From assembly GCA_035708085.1 (NCBI GenBank), contig DASSTE010000073.1, forward strand, positions 24,427 to 88,426: a stretch of DNA of 64,000 nucleotides, given 5' to 3'. Shown one piece after another: positions 49,110 through 58,700 of the stretch (its first letter is position 1; every line of letters begins with the position of its first letter). A program made the position numbers and the translations under genes. Below the pieces are notes generated by a model. The model saw only the letters and a program-made list of their open reading frames with translations, had not been told where the DNA came from and searched no databases. This stretch comes from DASSBR01 sp035708085. Its GTDB lineage: Bacteria; Pseudomonadota; Gammaproteobacteria; Natronospirales; DASSBR01.

Positions 49110-50570
49110 ATGAAAGCGGCACAGCAGGCCATCCTCAACCGCCGCCTGCGGCAGGAGACAGCGTGGCGGCTGCTGGCGGCGGATAGCGCGCCGGTGGTGC
49201 TCGGCGTGCTGCAAGCGCATCTGTTCGAGAAGGATCGGCGGCTGCCGGGTTCGATTCTGCTGGAACGCGTGCGCCAGGATCTGGAGCAACTGCACGGAGC
49301 GGGCGTGGAAATGCCGCAGACCGCGGAAGCGTATCTTGCCGCCTGGCTGCGCGACGGCTTCCTGATTCGTTCGTTCCAGCCCGGCGCCACCGAAGAAGAA
49401 TACGAACTCAGTGCGCCGGCGGTGCGGGCGATTCAGTTCGTTCAGGGGTTGACGGATAAGCGCGCCGTGGCCACCGAAAGCCGCCTGTCGCTGGTGATCG
49501 ATCAACTGCGCCGGTTGGCCGAGCAGACCGAGACCGATCCGGAACTGCGGGTCGAAACGCTGGTTCGGGAGCGGTCCCGGCTGGATGCGGAAATTGAGGC
49601 GGTGCGGGCCGGTCGGCTGGAGGCGCTGCCGGAAGATCGCGCGCTGGAGCGCACGCGGGAGGTCATTGCGCTGGCCGAGGAATTGGCGAACGACTTCAGA
49701 CGCGTGCGCGACGAATTTCAGAGCCTCAACCGGAATCTCCGCGAGCAGATTATCGACAACGAAGGCAGCCGCGGCGAGGTGCTGGAAAAGCTGTTCGTGG
49801 GGGTGGACGTGGTCGCCGAAAGCGAAGCGGGCAGCACCTTCAAGGCGTTTTGGCGGCTGCTGACGGATCCCGAGCAAACGCTGGAATTCGAATCGGCGCT
49901 GGAGCAAGTCCTGGCGCGCGATTTCGCGCGTAACCTGAGCCGTGCCGAGCGGCGCTTCCTGCTGCAACTGATTCGCTCGCTGCTCGACAGCGGCGGCGAA
50001 GTTCATGAGGTATTGCAGCATTTCGCCGGCGGCTTGAAACAGTTCGTGCAAAGCCGCGCCTACCAGGAGCAGCGGCGGCTCAACAAGCTGCTGCGGTTGG
50101 CGCAGAAGCGGGCGGTGACCGCCAAAGAGCGATTCCGCGCCAGCGACGACATCGGCCAGACGCTGTCGCTAACGAGCGCCCGAATCCGCTCGCTGGCGCA
50201 ATGGCGCCTGCATGATCCCAGCCTGAACGAAGTCGATGGCGGCATCGAGCGCGCGGAGCCGGCGGACATTTCACTGGAGGCCGTCGGCGAACTGCTGGCG
50301 CATTCGGAAATCGATTTCCGCCGCCTGCAACAACAACTCGCGGCGCTGCTGGCATCGCGAATGCAAGTGTCGGTGGGTGACGTGCTCGACGTTTATCCAG
50401 CGGAGCAGGGACTGGGGACCGTCGTCGGCCTGCTCGCGCTGGGCGCGCAAGATGGCATTATTTCCGAGCAGCGCGAACGCGTATGCTGGACGGGCCTGGA
50501 CGGCCGGGAACGGTCGGCCCGGATTCCGCGAATCTATTTTGTGAAACAACGCAGTCATGAACTCGCCTGA
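49110..50570 (+). CDS. jetA: Wadjet anti-plasmid system protein JetA
   Basis: Kleisin-like subunit of the type I Wadjet system, DUF3375 family, 486 residues. N-terminal winged helix-type region (TAWRLLAADSAPVVLGVLQAHLF) is followed by long helices (about 150-260) and DUF3375 C-terminal helices. It should bridge the JetC ATPase heads like MukF. The start codon context is weak. Stop overlaps jetB start by 14 bases. First of four overlapping genes jetA-jetB-jetC-jetD, a complete set. Confidence 0.92.
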   Translation: MKAAQQAILNRRLRQETAWRLLAADSAPVVLGVLQAHLFEKDRRLPGSILLERVRQDLEQLHGAGVEMPQTAEAYLAAWLRDGFLIRSFQPGATEEEYELSAPAVRAIQFVQGLTDKRAVATESRLSLVIDQLRRLAEQTETDPELRVETLVRERSRLDAEIEAVRAGRLEALPEDRALERTREVIALAEELANDFRRVRDEFQSLNRNLREQIIDNEGSRGEVLEKLFVGVDVVAESEAGSTFKAFWRLLTDPEQTLEFESALEQVLARDFARNLSRAERRFLLQLIRSLLDSGGEVHEVLQHFAGGLKQFVQSRAYQEQRRLNKLLRLAQKRAVTAKERFRASDDIGQTLSLTSARIRSLAQWRLHDPSLNEVDGGIERAEPADISLEAVGELLAHSEIDFRRLQQQLAALLASRMQVSVGDVLDVYPAEQGLGTVVGLLALGAQDGIISEQRERVCWTGLDGRERSARIPRIYFVKQRSHELA

Positions 50571-51213
50571 CATCGCCGCCGACATTCACGAAGACGAGCC
50601 GACACCCGAGCGGCAGCCGCTGTACGCGGGCGATACCGGCGAGCTGCCGGAAGAGGCACGGCGCCTGCTGGTGCAGTTGCTGATCGGCCCGTCGCTGGAC
50701 GGCCGCCGCCACGGGCGGTTGTGGCCGGCACTGCTGCGCCACGAGAGTGTCATCCGCTCGCGGCTCGCCGACCTGTTTTTGGAACTGGTGCTGGACGCGG
50801 ACGCACAAGTGGCTTTCCTGCGCCAGGCGGATACCGGCGACCTGGATGCGCCGATCCTGTTGCGCCGCACGCGGCTCACATTTCTCGAATCGGTGCTGAT
50901 GCTATATTTGCGCCAGTTGCTGGCCGAGGCCGACCTGCGCGGTGAACGCGCGGTGGTGTCCCGCGGCGAGATGGAGCAGCAAATGCAACTTTACGAGCGC
51001 AGCCTGAACACCGATCACGCCGGTTTTGAACGGCGCGTCAATTCAGCCATTGAGAAAGTCAAGAAGAACAGCCTGATCAGCGCCATTCGCGCCAGCGAAG
51101 AACGCTATGAAATTTCGCCCACGCTGAAGCTTTTGTTCGGCGCCGAGGAAGTGGCCGCGCTGGCGGGCATTTATCAAGCCGCACAGGCGCCTGACGCGGA
51201 GGATGCCGATTGA
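50557..51213 (+). CDS. jetB: Wadjet anti-plasmid system protein JetB
   Basis: KITE/MukE-like subunit (DUF4194), 218 residues. Segments ELPEEARRLLVQLLIGPSLDGRRHGRLWPALLRHESVIRSRLADLFLELVLD and YERSLNTDHAGFERRVNSAIEKVKKNSLI match the DUF4194 layout of tandem winged helices. Overlaps jetA by 14 bases and jetC by one base (TGATG). Confidence 0.92.
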   Translation: MNSPDIAADIHEDEPTPERQPLYAGDTGELPEEARRLLVQLLIGPSLDGRRHGRLWPALLRHESVIRSRLADLFLELVLDADAQVAFLRQADTGDLDAPILLRRTRLTFLESVLMLYLRQLLAEADLRGERAVVSRGEMEQQMQLYERSLNTDHAGFERRVNSAIEKVKKNSLISAIRASEERYEISPTLKLLFGAEEVAALAGIYQAAQAPDAEDAD

Positions 51214-54200
51214 TGCGGCAGGAAGACTTTCTAACCGGCCGGCTGGCGGCCGAGCGGCGGTTGCAGTTCCGGATGCGGCGCTTGCAGGTGCATAACTGGG
51301 GCACCTTTTCGGGCTTGCACGATATCGCGATTGCCGAATCCGGCTTTTTGTTCGTCGGCCGTTCCGGCTCCGGCAAATCGACGCTGCTGGACGCGATCGG
51401 CGCGCTGCTGGTACCGCCCAAGTGGCTGGCGTTCAACGCCGCTGCGCGCGAGGGTGAGCGCGGCCGGCGCGACCGCAATCTCGCCTCCTATGTGCGCGGC
51501 GCCTGGGCGGATCAAAAGGATACCGGTTCCGGTGAGATTACGACCCGCTATTTGCGTCCGCGCACCACCTGGTCGGCGCTGGCGTTGACGTTCGCGAATC
51601 AGAACGGCCGTGAAGTCACGCTGATTCACCTGTACTGGCTGCGCGGCGCGGGTTCCGCCAACGCCGACGTCAAGCGGCACTACATGATCGCCGAGCGTGG
51701 CTTCGACATTGCCAGCGAACTGAACGATTTCGAACTCGACGTGCGTGCGTTGAAGCGGCGCCTGCCGGACGTGGACCATTTTCAGGAAACCTTCGCCGCC
51801 TACAGCGAACGCTTCCGCCGCCTGATGGACATCAACGACGAGATGGCCCTCAAGCTGCTGCACAAGACGCAGTCAGCGAAAAATCTCGGCGACCTGAACA
51901 GCTTTCTGCGCGAGTTCATGCTGGAACGGCCGGAAACGTTCGACTCCGCCGATCGGCTGGTGGCCGAGTTCGCCGCGCTCGATGCCGCGCATCAGGCCGT
52001 CGTGACGGCGCGCCGCCAGGTGGAGACGTTGCAGCCGGCGCGCGATGCTCACGAGCGCCTCGAAACAGTGCGTGGGGAGATCATTGAGCGCGAAGACTTG
52101 TTGCTCGCTATCGATCCGTACCGCGATCAGGTGCGCGACGAACTGCTCACCGCCGAAATCGACACGCTGACCATCCGCGAGCAAGGCGTAGCCGGCGAAC
52201 AACGCCAGCAGGAAGAGCGGCTGACTGATCTGAAGGAGCAATTGGCGGCCCTCGAAATGGAACATCGCGAACAGGGCGGCGCCCAAATCGAGGCGCTTGC
52301 GGCCAAAAAAGACGAGGCGGAGCGGCAGCGCGAAGAGCGCTTGACGCGGCGCGGCCAGGCGGAAAGCGCCTGCCGCGAACTCGGTTGGACGTTTCCCGAC
52401 AGCGCCGCCGCCTTTGCCGCGCGCGTCGGCGAGGCACGCGGGGTTGTCGAGAGCTGGCAGGCAACCCTTGATCAGGACGAGGCGCGTCGCGACGCATTGC
52501 GCGACGAGAAAAAGCAGGTCGAAGCCGACTTTGTCGAGACGCGCCGGGAAGTGGAGTCGATGGAGCGCCAACCATCGAACATTCCGGCCTTCATGCTTGA
52601 CTTGCGGCAGCGTCTGGGCGACGCGGTGGGATTGTCCGACGCGGAATTGCCTTTCGTCGGGGAACTGATAGAAGTTCGCGAAGACGCGGCCGAATGGCGC
52701 GGCGCGGTCGAACGTGTGCTGCACGGCTTCGCGTTGTCTCTGTTGGTGGATGCGCGGCACTATTCCGCCGTATCCAAATACGTCAACGACACGCATCTCG
52801 GCCAGCGCCTCGTGTATTACCGCGTCGGTCAGGAAGCTGGCACGCTCACCGGCCGTCCGGACCCGCGCTCCCTGGTGAACAAGCTCGACCTGAAGGAAAC
52901 CACTTACCGCGCATGGCTGCAGGCAGAGTTCGACCGGCGATTCGATTATGTTTGCGTCGACAATTTGCTCGATTTCCGCCGTGAACGGCGTGCGCTGACG
53001 CGCGAGGGCCAGGTGCGTCATGGCCCGGATCGGCATGAAAAGGATGATCGCAAGGCCGTCAACGACCGCCGCCACTGGGTGCTCGGTTTTGACAACCGCG
53101 ACAAATTGCAGCTTTACCGCGAGCGTGCCGCCGAGCTAGGGGCGCGCATCGGCACGCTGGATCAACAATTGCGCGAACTGAAGAACGAGCAGAAGGCGCA
53201 ACAGGCGCGTTTCACGGCCTGCCATACGCTCAGCAACCTGACCTGGCAAGACATCGACGTCGCCGCCCTGCTGGATCGGGTCCAGGAACTGGAACGGCAG
53301 ATCGACGCGCTGCGCCACGGCAATCGGGAACTGCAAGCGCTCGGCGAGCGGATCAGCAAATTACGCGAGGCGGTGGACCAGGCTCAAGGCGTGCTGGACG
53401 ATACGCGCGTGACACGCAAACAGTTGACCGGTGACCTGAACCGTTACCGCAAGGATTTGACCGAGGTGCGGGCGCGCAGGGAAACCAACATGACGCTGTC
53501 GCCCGAGCAAACCGGCCGATTGGCCGAGCGTTTTCGCGCGCAAGGCGAGGCGACACTGGACAATCTCGCTGACCATTGTCGACAGGTCGTGGATGCCTTG
53601 CACAAGGAAACCCGGAAGCTTGAAGACGAGCGCGGAACGTTGACGAAAAATATCGAACGCGCGTTCGAAACCTTCAAGCGCGAGTGGCCGCAGGCGGGCG
53701 CGGATTTCGATGCCACGCTCGGGGCCGCGCCGGATTTCCTGGCGCTGCTGCAGCGTCTTGAGCGCGATGGTCTGCCGCAGCACGAACAACGCTTCTTCGA
53801 CATGCTGAAGGAGCAAAGCAGCGAAAATCTCGCCGCGTTGAACGCCCGTCTGCAACAAGCCCGCAACGACATCTTTAACCGGATGGACGTGGTCAACGAA
53901 GGTCTTGCAGACGCCGAATTCAACACCGGCACGCATTTGCGGATCGACGTCACCGATCGCCATTTGCCGGACGTCCGCGAGTTTCGCGACCAAGTGAAGG
54001 CGATATTGGGCTACGCCTGGCAAATGAATCGAGCCGAAGCGGAGAACCGCTTTCTGACGCTGCGCGGCCTGGTGCGGCGCCTTGGCGGCCAGGAACCGGA
54101 AGACCAGCGCTGGCGCGAGCAGGTGCTGGATGTGCGCTTGCACGTCGAATTCGTCGGCCGCGAGTTCGATGAATCTGAACAGGAAGTCGAAGTCTATCGT

Positions 54201-54575
54201 TCCGGCGCGGGAAAATCAGGCGGCCAGCGGGAGAAACTCGCCACCACCTGTCTGGCGGCCGCGCTGCGTTATCAACTGGGCGGCGCCGACGGCGATCTGC
54301 CGATTTACGCGGCGGTGGTATTGGACGAAGCCTTTGGCAAGGCCGACAACGAGTTTACCGAACTGGCGATGAAAATTTTCGAAAAGTTCGGCTTTCAAAT
54401 GATCGTGGCCACGCCGCTGAAGTCGGTCATGACGCTGGAACCGTTTATCGGTGGCGCGTGCTTCGTCAACATTGCGGATCGCCAACGCTCGGCGGTATTG
54501 CCGATCGAATACGATCAGATCGAGCGCCGGCTACGGTTGCCCGAACGGGCGGATGGCGAAAGCATTCCTGCTTGA
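51213..54575 (+). CDS. jetC: Wadjet anti-plasmid system SMC-like ATPase JetC
   Basis: Large SMC/MukB-type ATPase of 1120 residues that extrudes DNA loops and recognises small circular DNA. Walker A is GRSGSGKST at residues 49-57; the ABC signature is KSGGQREKLATTC at about 998-1010; Walker B is AVVLDEAFGKAD at about 1032-1043. Between them lie two long coiled-coil stretches (rich in E, R, Q, L) around a hinge at about 470-600 (LVYYRVGQEAGTLTG, DYVCVDNLLDFR). The start ATG 51213 follows GGAGG. Overlaps jetD by 23 bases. Confidence 0.95.
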   Translation: MRQEDFLTGRLAAERRLQFRMRRLQVHNWGTFSGLHDIAIAESGFLFVGRSGSGKSTLLDAIGALLVPPKWLAFNAAAREGERGRRDRNLASYVRGAWADQKDTGSGEITTRYLRPRTTWSALALTFANQNGREVTLIHLYWLRGAGSANADVKRHYMIAERGFDIASELNDFELDVRALKRRLPDVDHFQETFAAYSERFRRLMDINDEMALKLLHKTQSAKNLGDLNSFLREFMLERPETFDSADRLVAEFAALDAAHQAVVTARRQVETLQPARDAHERLETVRGEIIEREDLLLAIDPYRDQVRDELLTAEIDTLTIREQGVAGEQRQQEERLTDLKEQLAALEMEHREQGGAQIEALAAKKDEAERQREERLTRRGQAESACRELGWTFPDSAAAFAARVGEARGVVESWQATLDQDEARRDALRDEKKQVEADFVETRREVESMERQPSNIPAFMLDLRQRLGDAVGLSDAELPFVGELIEVREDAAEWRGAVERVLHGFALSLLVDARHYSAVSKYVNDTHLGQRLVYYRVGQEAGTLTGRPDPRSLVNKLDLKETTYRAWLQAEFDRRFDYVCVDNLLDFRRERRALTREGQVRHGPDRHEKDDRKAVNDRRHWVLGFDNRDKLQLYRERAAELGARIGTLDQQLRELKNEQKAQQARFTACHTLSNLTWQDIDVAALLDRVQELERQIDALRHGNRELQALGERISKLREAVDQAQGVLDDTRVTRKQLTGDLNRYRKDLTEVRARRETNMTLSPEQTGRLAERFRAQGEATLDNLADHCRQVVDALHKETRKLEDERGTLTKNIERAFETFKREWPQAGADFDATLGAAPDFLALLQRLERDGLPQHEQRFFDMLKEQSSENLAALNARLQQARNDIFNRMDVVNEGLADAEFNTGTHLRIDVTDRHLPDVREFRDQVKAILGYAWQMNRAEAENRFLTLRGLVRRLGGQEPEDQRWREQVLDVRLHVEFVGREFDESEQEVEVYRSGAGKSGGQREKLATTCLAAALRYQLGGADGDLPIYAAVVLDEAFGKADNEFTELAMKIFEKFGFQMIVATPLKSVMTLEPFIGGACFVNIADRQRSAVLPIEYDQIERRLRLPERADGESIPA

Positions 54576-55716
54576 ACCGCCGGCCGCGCTGGAGCACGCG
54601 CGGCGGCGCTACCGCAATCAATCGCGCAACTGGCTTGCGGGCGGTGGCGACTGGCCGCTGTCGATTTCCCTTGGGTTGCCCAGCGAGCGCGAAGCGCTCA
54701 AGGATCTGGCGCGGGTACGCGATTGGCAAAACGCGTGGACGCGCTGGCGCGGGCCAGGAGAAGTCGAGTGGGTCGAGCGGCAGTGGCCGAACGTCGGCGC
54801 GCAACATTTGCCGCAACGGTTGATACTGGCGACGCCGGAGGCTGTGGCGGATGCGACTGGCGACGGCGATCGCTGGCGCCGCGCCGCCGCACGTTTTCGG
54901 CAATTGGTTCAAGTGTGGCCGGCCTTGCGGGAAATTCTACCGCGCCACTATGCGCTGTTGGCCGACTGGAATGCGACCGATTTTGACCGGCTTCGTAGCC
55001 TGCTGCAGTGGCTCATTGCCCATCCGGCATCGGCACTGTATCCACGCCAACTGCCCGTGGCCGGGCTGGACAGCAAATGGCTGGACACGCGTCGGGCGGT
55101 TGTCGGCGAATGGCTAAGCGCCATTCGCCATTTGCCGGAAGATGATTTTTACGCGCTCGCCGGCCTGTGCCGGCCGCCGATCACGTTGCGTATGCGGTTG
55201 CTTGACCCGGAGTTGCGGCAAGCTGTCGGCGGGCTGAGTGACATGACGGCGCCGGTTTCCGATCTGGCGCAACTGCGCCTGCCGGTGCGAAAGGTTTTCA
55301 TTGTTGAAAATCTGCAAACCGGCCTTGCCTTTGAGGAGTTGCCAGGCGCGGTGGTTTTTATGCGCCAGGGCTACGCCGTAAACGTGTATGCAGATCTGCC
55401 GTGGTTGATGGATGTGCCCTGCTACTACTGGGGCGACCTGGACACGCACGGCTTCGCCATTCTCAATCGGCTGCGCCAATACCTTCCCCATGCCCGTTCG
55501 CTGCTGATGGATGAAGGAACGTTGCTGGATCATCGCGCGTTATGGAGCCGGGAGGCGACGCCTGCAGAGGTCGACTTGCCAATTCTAGATGCTGCTGAAG
55601 CACACGTTTACGACAAGCTGCGTTACCATCATTGGGGTCATCTTGTTCGGTTGGAGCAGGAACGCATCGCTTGGCCTTACGCCTGGGAGCGGGTCAGGAA
55701 GGCAGGCAGCGTCTGA
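54553..55716 (+). CDS. jetD: Wadjet anti-plasmid nuclease JetD
   Basis: Toprim-like nuclease (DUF3322 plus DUF2220), 387 residues, which cuts the circular DNA caught by JetABC. The toprim glutamate is in KVFIVENLQTGLAF (~residue 250) and the paired aspartates in YYWGDLDTHGFAIL (~293-299). N-terminal DUF3322 part is MAKAFLLEPPAALEHARRRYRNQ. The ATG at 54553 is chosen over 54451 because it gives the family N-terminus and a 23-base overlap with jetC. Catalytic residues are intact, so the system should be active. Confidence 0.93.
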   Translation: MAKAFLLEPPAALEHARRRYRNQSRNWLAGGGDWPLSISLGLPSEREALKDLARVRDWQNAWTRWRGPGEVEWVERQWPNVGAQHLPQRLILATPEAVADATGDGDRWRRAAARFRQLVQVWPALREILPRHYALLADWNATDFDRLRSLLQWLIAHPASALYPRQLPVAGLDSKWLDTRRAVVGEWLSAIRHLPEDDFYALAGLCRPPITLRMRLLDPELRQAVGGLSDMTAPVSDLAQLRLPVRKVFIVENLQTGLAFEELPGAVVFMRQGYAVNVYADLPWLMDVPCYYWGDLDTHGFAILNRLRQYLPHARSLLMDEGTLLDHRALWSREATPAEVDLPILDAAEAHVYDKLRYHHWGHLVRLEQERIAWPYAWERVRKAGSV

Positions 55717-55758
55717 ATTCAGCAGAACGCCGCTTCGGCCACCGCACCACGCCTGGCC

Positions 55759-58700
55759 TCATTTACCACGCCATGTTGTAAACGCGGCGCCCGCCGCGAG
55801 ACTCCACAGCAGCAGAACGAACCAACCGACGGCGCCGCCACCGCCGCCGGATGCCGTTTTATCCCCAGGGGTGATGGGCGCGCTGGTGACCGTTACGCTA
55901 AGCGGTACGGCGGCGACCGGGTTGTGCGGATCGTTGCCGGTGACGCACAGCGGGGCTGTATAGCTGCCGGGGGCCGTTGTGCCGGCGTCGAAGGTGACAT
56001 CGACATTCTGCGCGCTGCCTGCCTTGATCGTGCCGCTCCGTTCGCTGAAGTGCAGACCCGCCAGGTTGTTGCTGGAGCAGTTGAACGTGCCCGTGAGCGT
56101 ATAGGCCAATGAAGAACCGGCCGTATAAATCTCGGCGCCCTGCTTGAGCAGCTTGCCCGGATCCAGTATGAGCGCGCCGGTGGAGGCATCGTCCACCTTT
56201 TTGGAGACGAACCAGTACCACGATGGGGCGCTCTTGTCGCTGTAGGATCCGCCGAACGTGACGTCCACGATCAGCCAGTACTTGCCTTTTTTCAGTTGCA
56301 CGGGCGCCTGGCCCGCGGCGGCCAGATCAAGCACGATGCCACCGTGGTAGTCGCCGGCGGTGGTATCGATGCCGGCGCCGGTCGGCGTGCTGTGGTAGTG
56401 CCAGATGTAGTCATTGAGGCCATTTTCCGGATTGCCTACCGGTTGGCCGCCGGCGTCCTCGTAGATGTACCAGTCGATCGCCGTCGCGTCCTGGCTCACC
56501 GTCACGTGTGTCTGGTCAGCCGATTGGGCGAAACCGTCGGCCGAGATTTTGGTGACGGTGCCGGCGACCGGCATGCTGAAGTGATCGGCGCTGTATATGC
56601 CGTGGCCGTCACCGGTGTAGACGGCGGAAGGAAAGCCGCCGGTGGATCCTTTCCAGGGCTGATCCCAGACGGCGACGGTTGCCGAGTTGCCGCTGGTCGC
56701 GAGGTTCCAGTCGAGATCGCCGGGACCGGTATCGGCAATATTGAGCGTCGCCGACGCCGCCTGGCCCTGCTTCACGCTCAGGCTGAGACTGGCTGGCATG
56801 ACGGCCATAGTCGGCATCGGCGGCTGCGGTTCCACCGCCAGCGGCAGATGCATCGGCGGAATCGGCTGGCCGTCGTCGCCGTTGTCGTTGCTGGCTACGT
56901 CAATTTGCGCGAACGCCCACTGCTTGACCGGCAGTCCGGCCACGTCGGCGGTGAACGTCACCGTCCGGCTCGCGCCGGGCGCTAGGGTGAAAGCAGTGGG
57001 CGATACCGTGACATCAAGCCCGCTGGTTGCACCGGACACCGACACGGCGTAGGAGGCTGTCACGCCGGCAAGTGCACTGGTAAACGTGCGCGTCCACCGG
57101 CAGGTCAACACGCAATCGTTGTTCGCCAGGCTGGGCAGGTTGAGCGCAGTCAGGTCGCCGTCTTTGAGCGGGTTGGCGGCGTCGTAGTCGTCAGCCGCGA
57201 TATTCATAATCAATCCGGTGCGCGCCGCGTGGTCGATGTCGATCCGGCCCGCGCCGCGTACTTGTGGCGACGGCACGGCATTGCCGGCCACACAGACTTG
57301 GTCGGCGTCCAGGCTGGCGCAGGCATCGCGCAGCGGCGTCACGACAGCCGTCAGCATCAGTGCCGACTTGATTTCCGCAGGCGTCCAGGCCGGATGCAGT
57401 TGCATCAGTAGCGCCCCGGCGCCGGTGACGTGCGGCGTCGCCATCGACGTGCCGTTCATGAAGGCGTAGCTTTGCGGCTGATTGGCGCCGCCGCTGGCGC
57501 CATCGGTGTAGGCCGGATTCGAAGTCGCCGCCAAGACGTTGACGCCCGGCGCGGCAAGGTCCGGCTTTACCAGGTTGTCGAAGACAGTACCGGCCGGCCC
57601 GCGCGAACTGAAGCCGGCGATGAAGTCCGCCTGGGCCGGATCGTGCGATTGCACGGCGCCGCCAATGGTCGCCGTCAACGCCGGATTGGGTGGATTGGTC
57701 GGGCTGCTGGGGTCTGATCCGGGATTCGCGACCAGCCAGTTCTTGAGCGCCTGGCCGTCCTGGTAGTCGAGTTGCACGCCCGGCACCACGTAGCTGTCGT
57801 CGTACATCGTGTTCATGTCGGTCGTGTTTGCCAGCACGTAACCCGCGGCGCCGGCGGTGCCGGAGGTGTACTGGCCGGGATGCGCAGTCCAGTCATACGA
57901 CACGTTGACGGCTTTTTGCACCCGCGCGATTGTGCCGCGATCGCAGACGACGATGGCGCCGCCCGGGAACGTGTTCGGTGGAAATGGAAAGTCGCATTCG
58001 CGCTCGGCCTGGGCTATTTCCGCCGGGGTGGTCGGTGCCGTCTTCGGTGCATACACGGCATCCGGGTCGAGGTGGGCGCTGTAATCGTAGTCGGAGGGGT
58101 AGTGATAGTCGCCCGCATATACGATCGGCGCAGCCGGCAGGCTGCGGGTGACGCCCGTGCCAGTCAGCGTGGCGGGCGGATTGGCGCCGCCTGCCGCAGT
58201 GATTCGGTTCGAAAATGTGCCGTCATGGGTGCTGGCGGCGACGGTCGTCACCCATGGTCCCATGTGCTCGACCGGGTACAGTAGCGTCGAGTCGCCCGCC
58301 ACGGTGCTGCTCGGGCCGCCGTTGCCGCCCGCGGCCGCGACGTAGATGCCGGCTTCGCTGGCCGCCAGCAGCGCCTGCGGCATGGCGTTGACATACGGAT
58401 TGCCGCCGCCGCCGATGGACAGGTTCAGCACCATGCCCTTGAAGCCGGCTGTCTTCGCCAGCGCCGTCTTGTCCTTGATCACCTGGTTGATCGCCGCGAC
58501 GATCTTGTCGGTGGCGCAGGTGTCGGTGGGGTCGCAGACATCGTAGACAATCAGGTTCGCATGCGGCGCGACGCCCGACAGCGGCACTTGCGCGCCATTC
58601 AGGTCGGCGCTGACAAGGTCCCCGGCGGCAGTGCTCGCGGTGTGCGAGCCGTGGCCTTCGGAATCCTCCGGCGAGTTCGGGTCGTTCTTGCCGCTGGTGT

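Noticed and set aside
54451..54552. Upstream in-frame extension of jetD
   Set aside because: It translates to an S/R-rich segment overlapping the conserved jetC C-terminus; the ATG at 54553 gives the family N-terminus.
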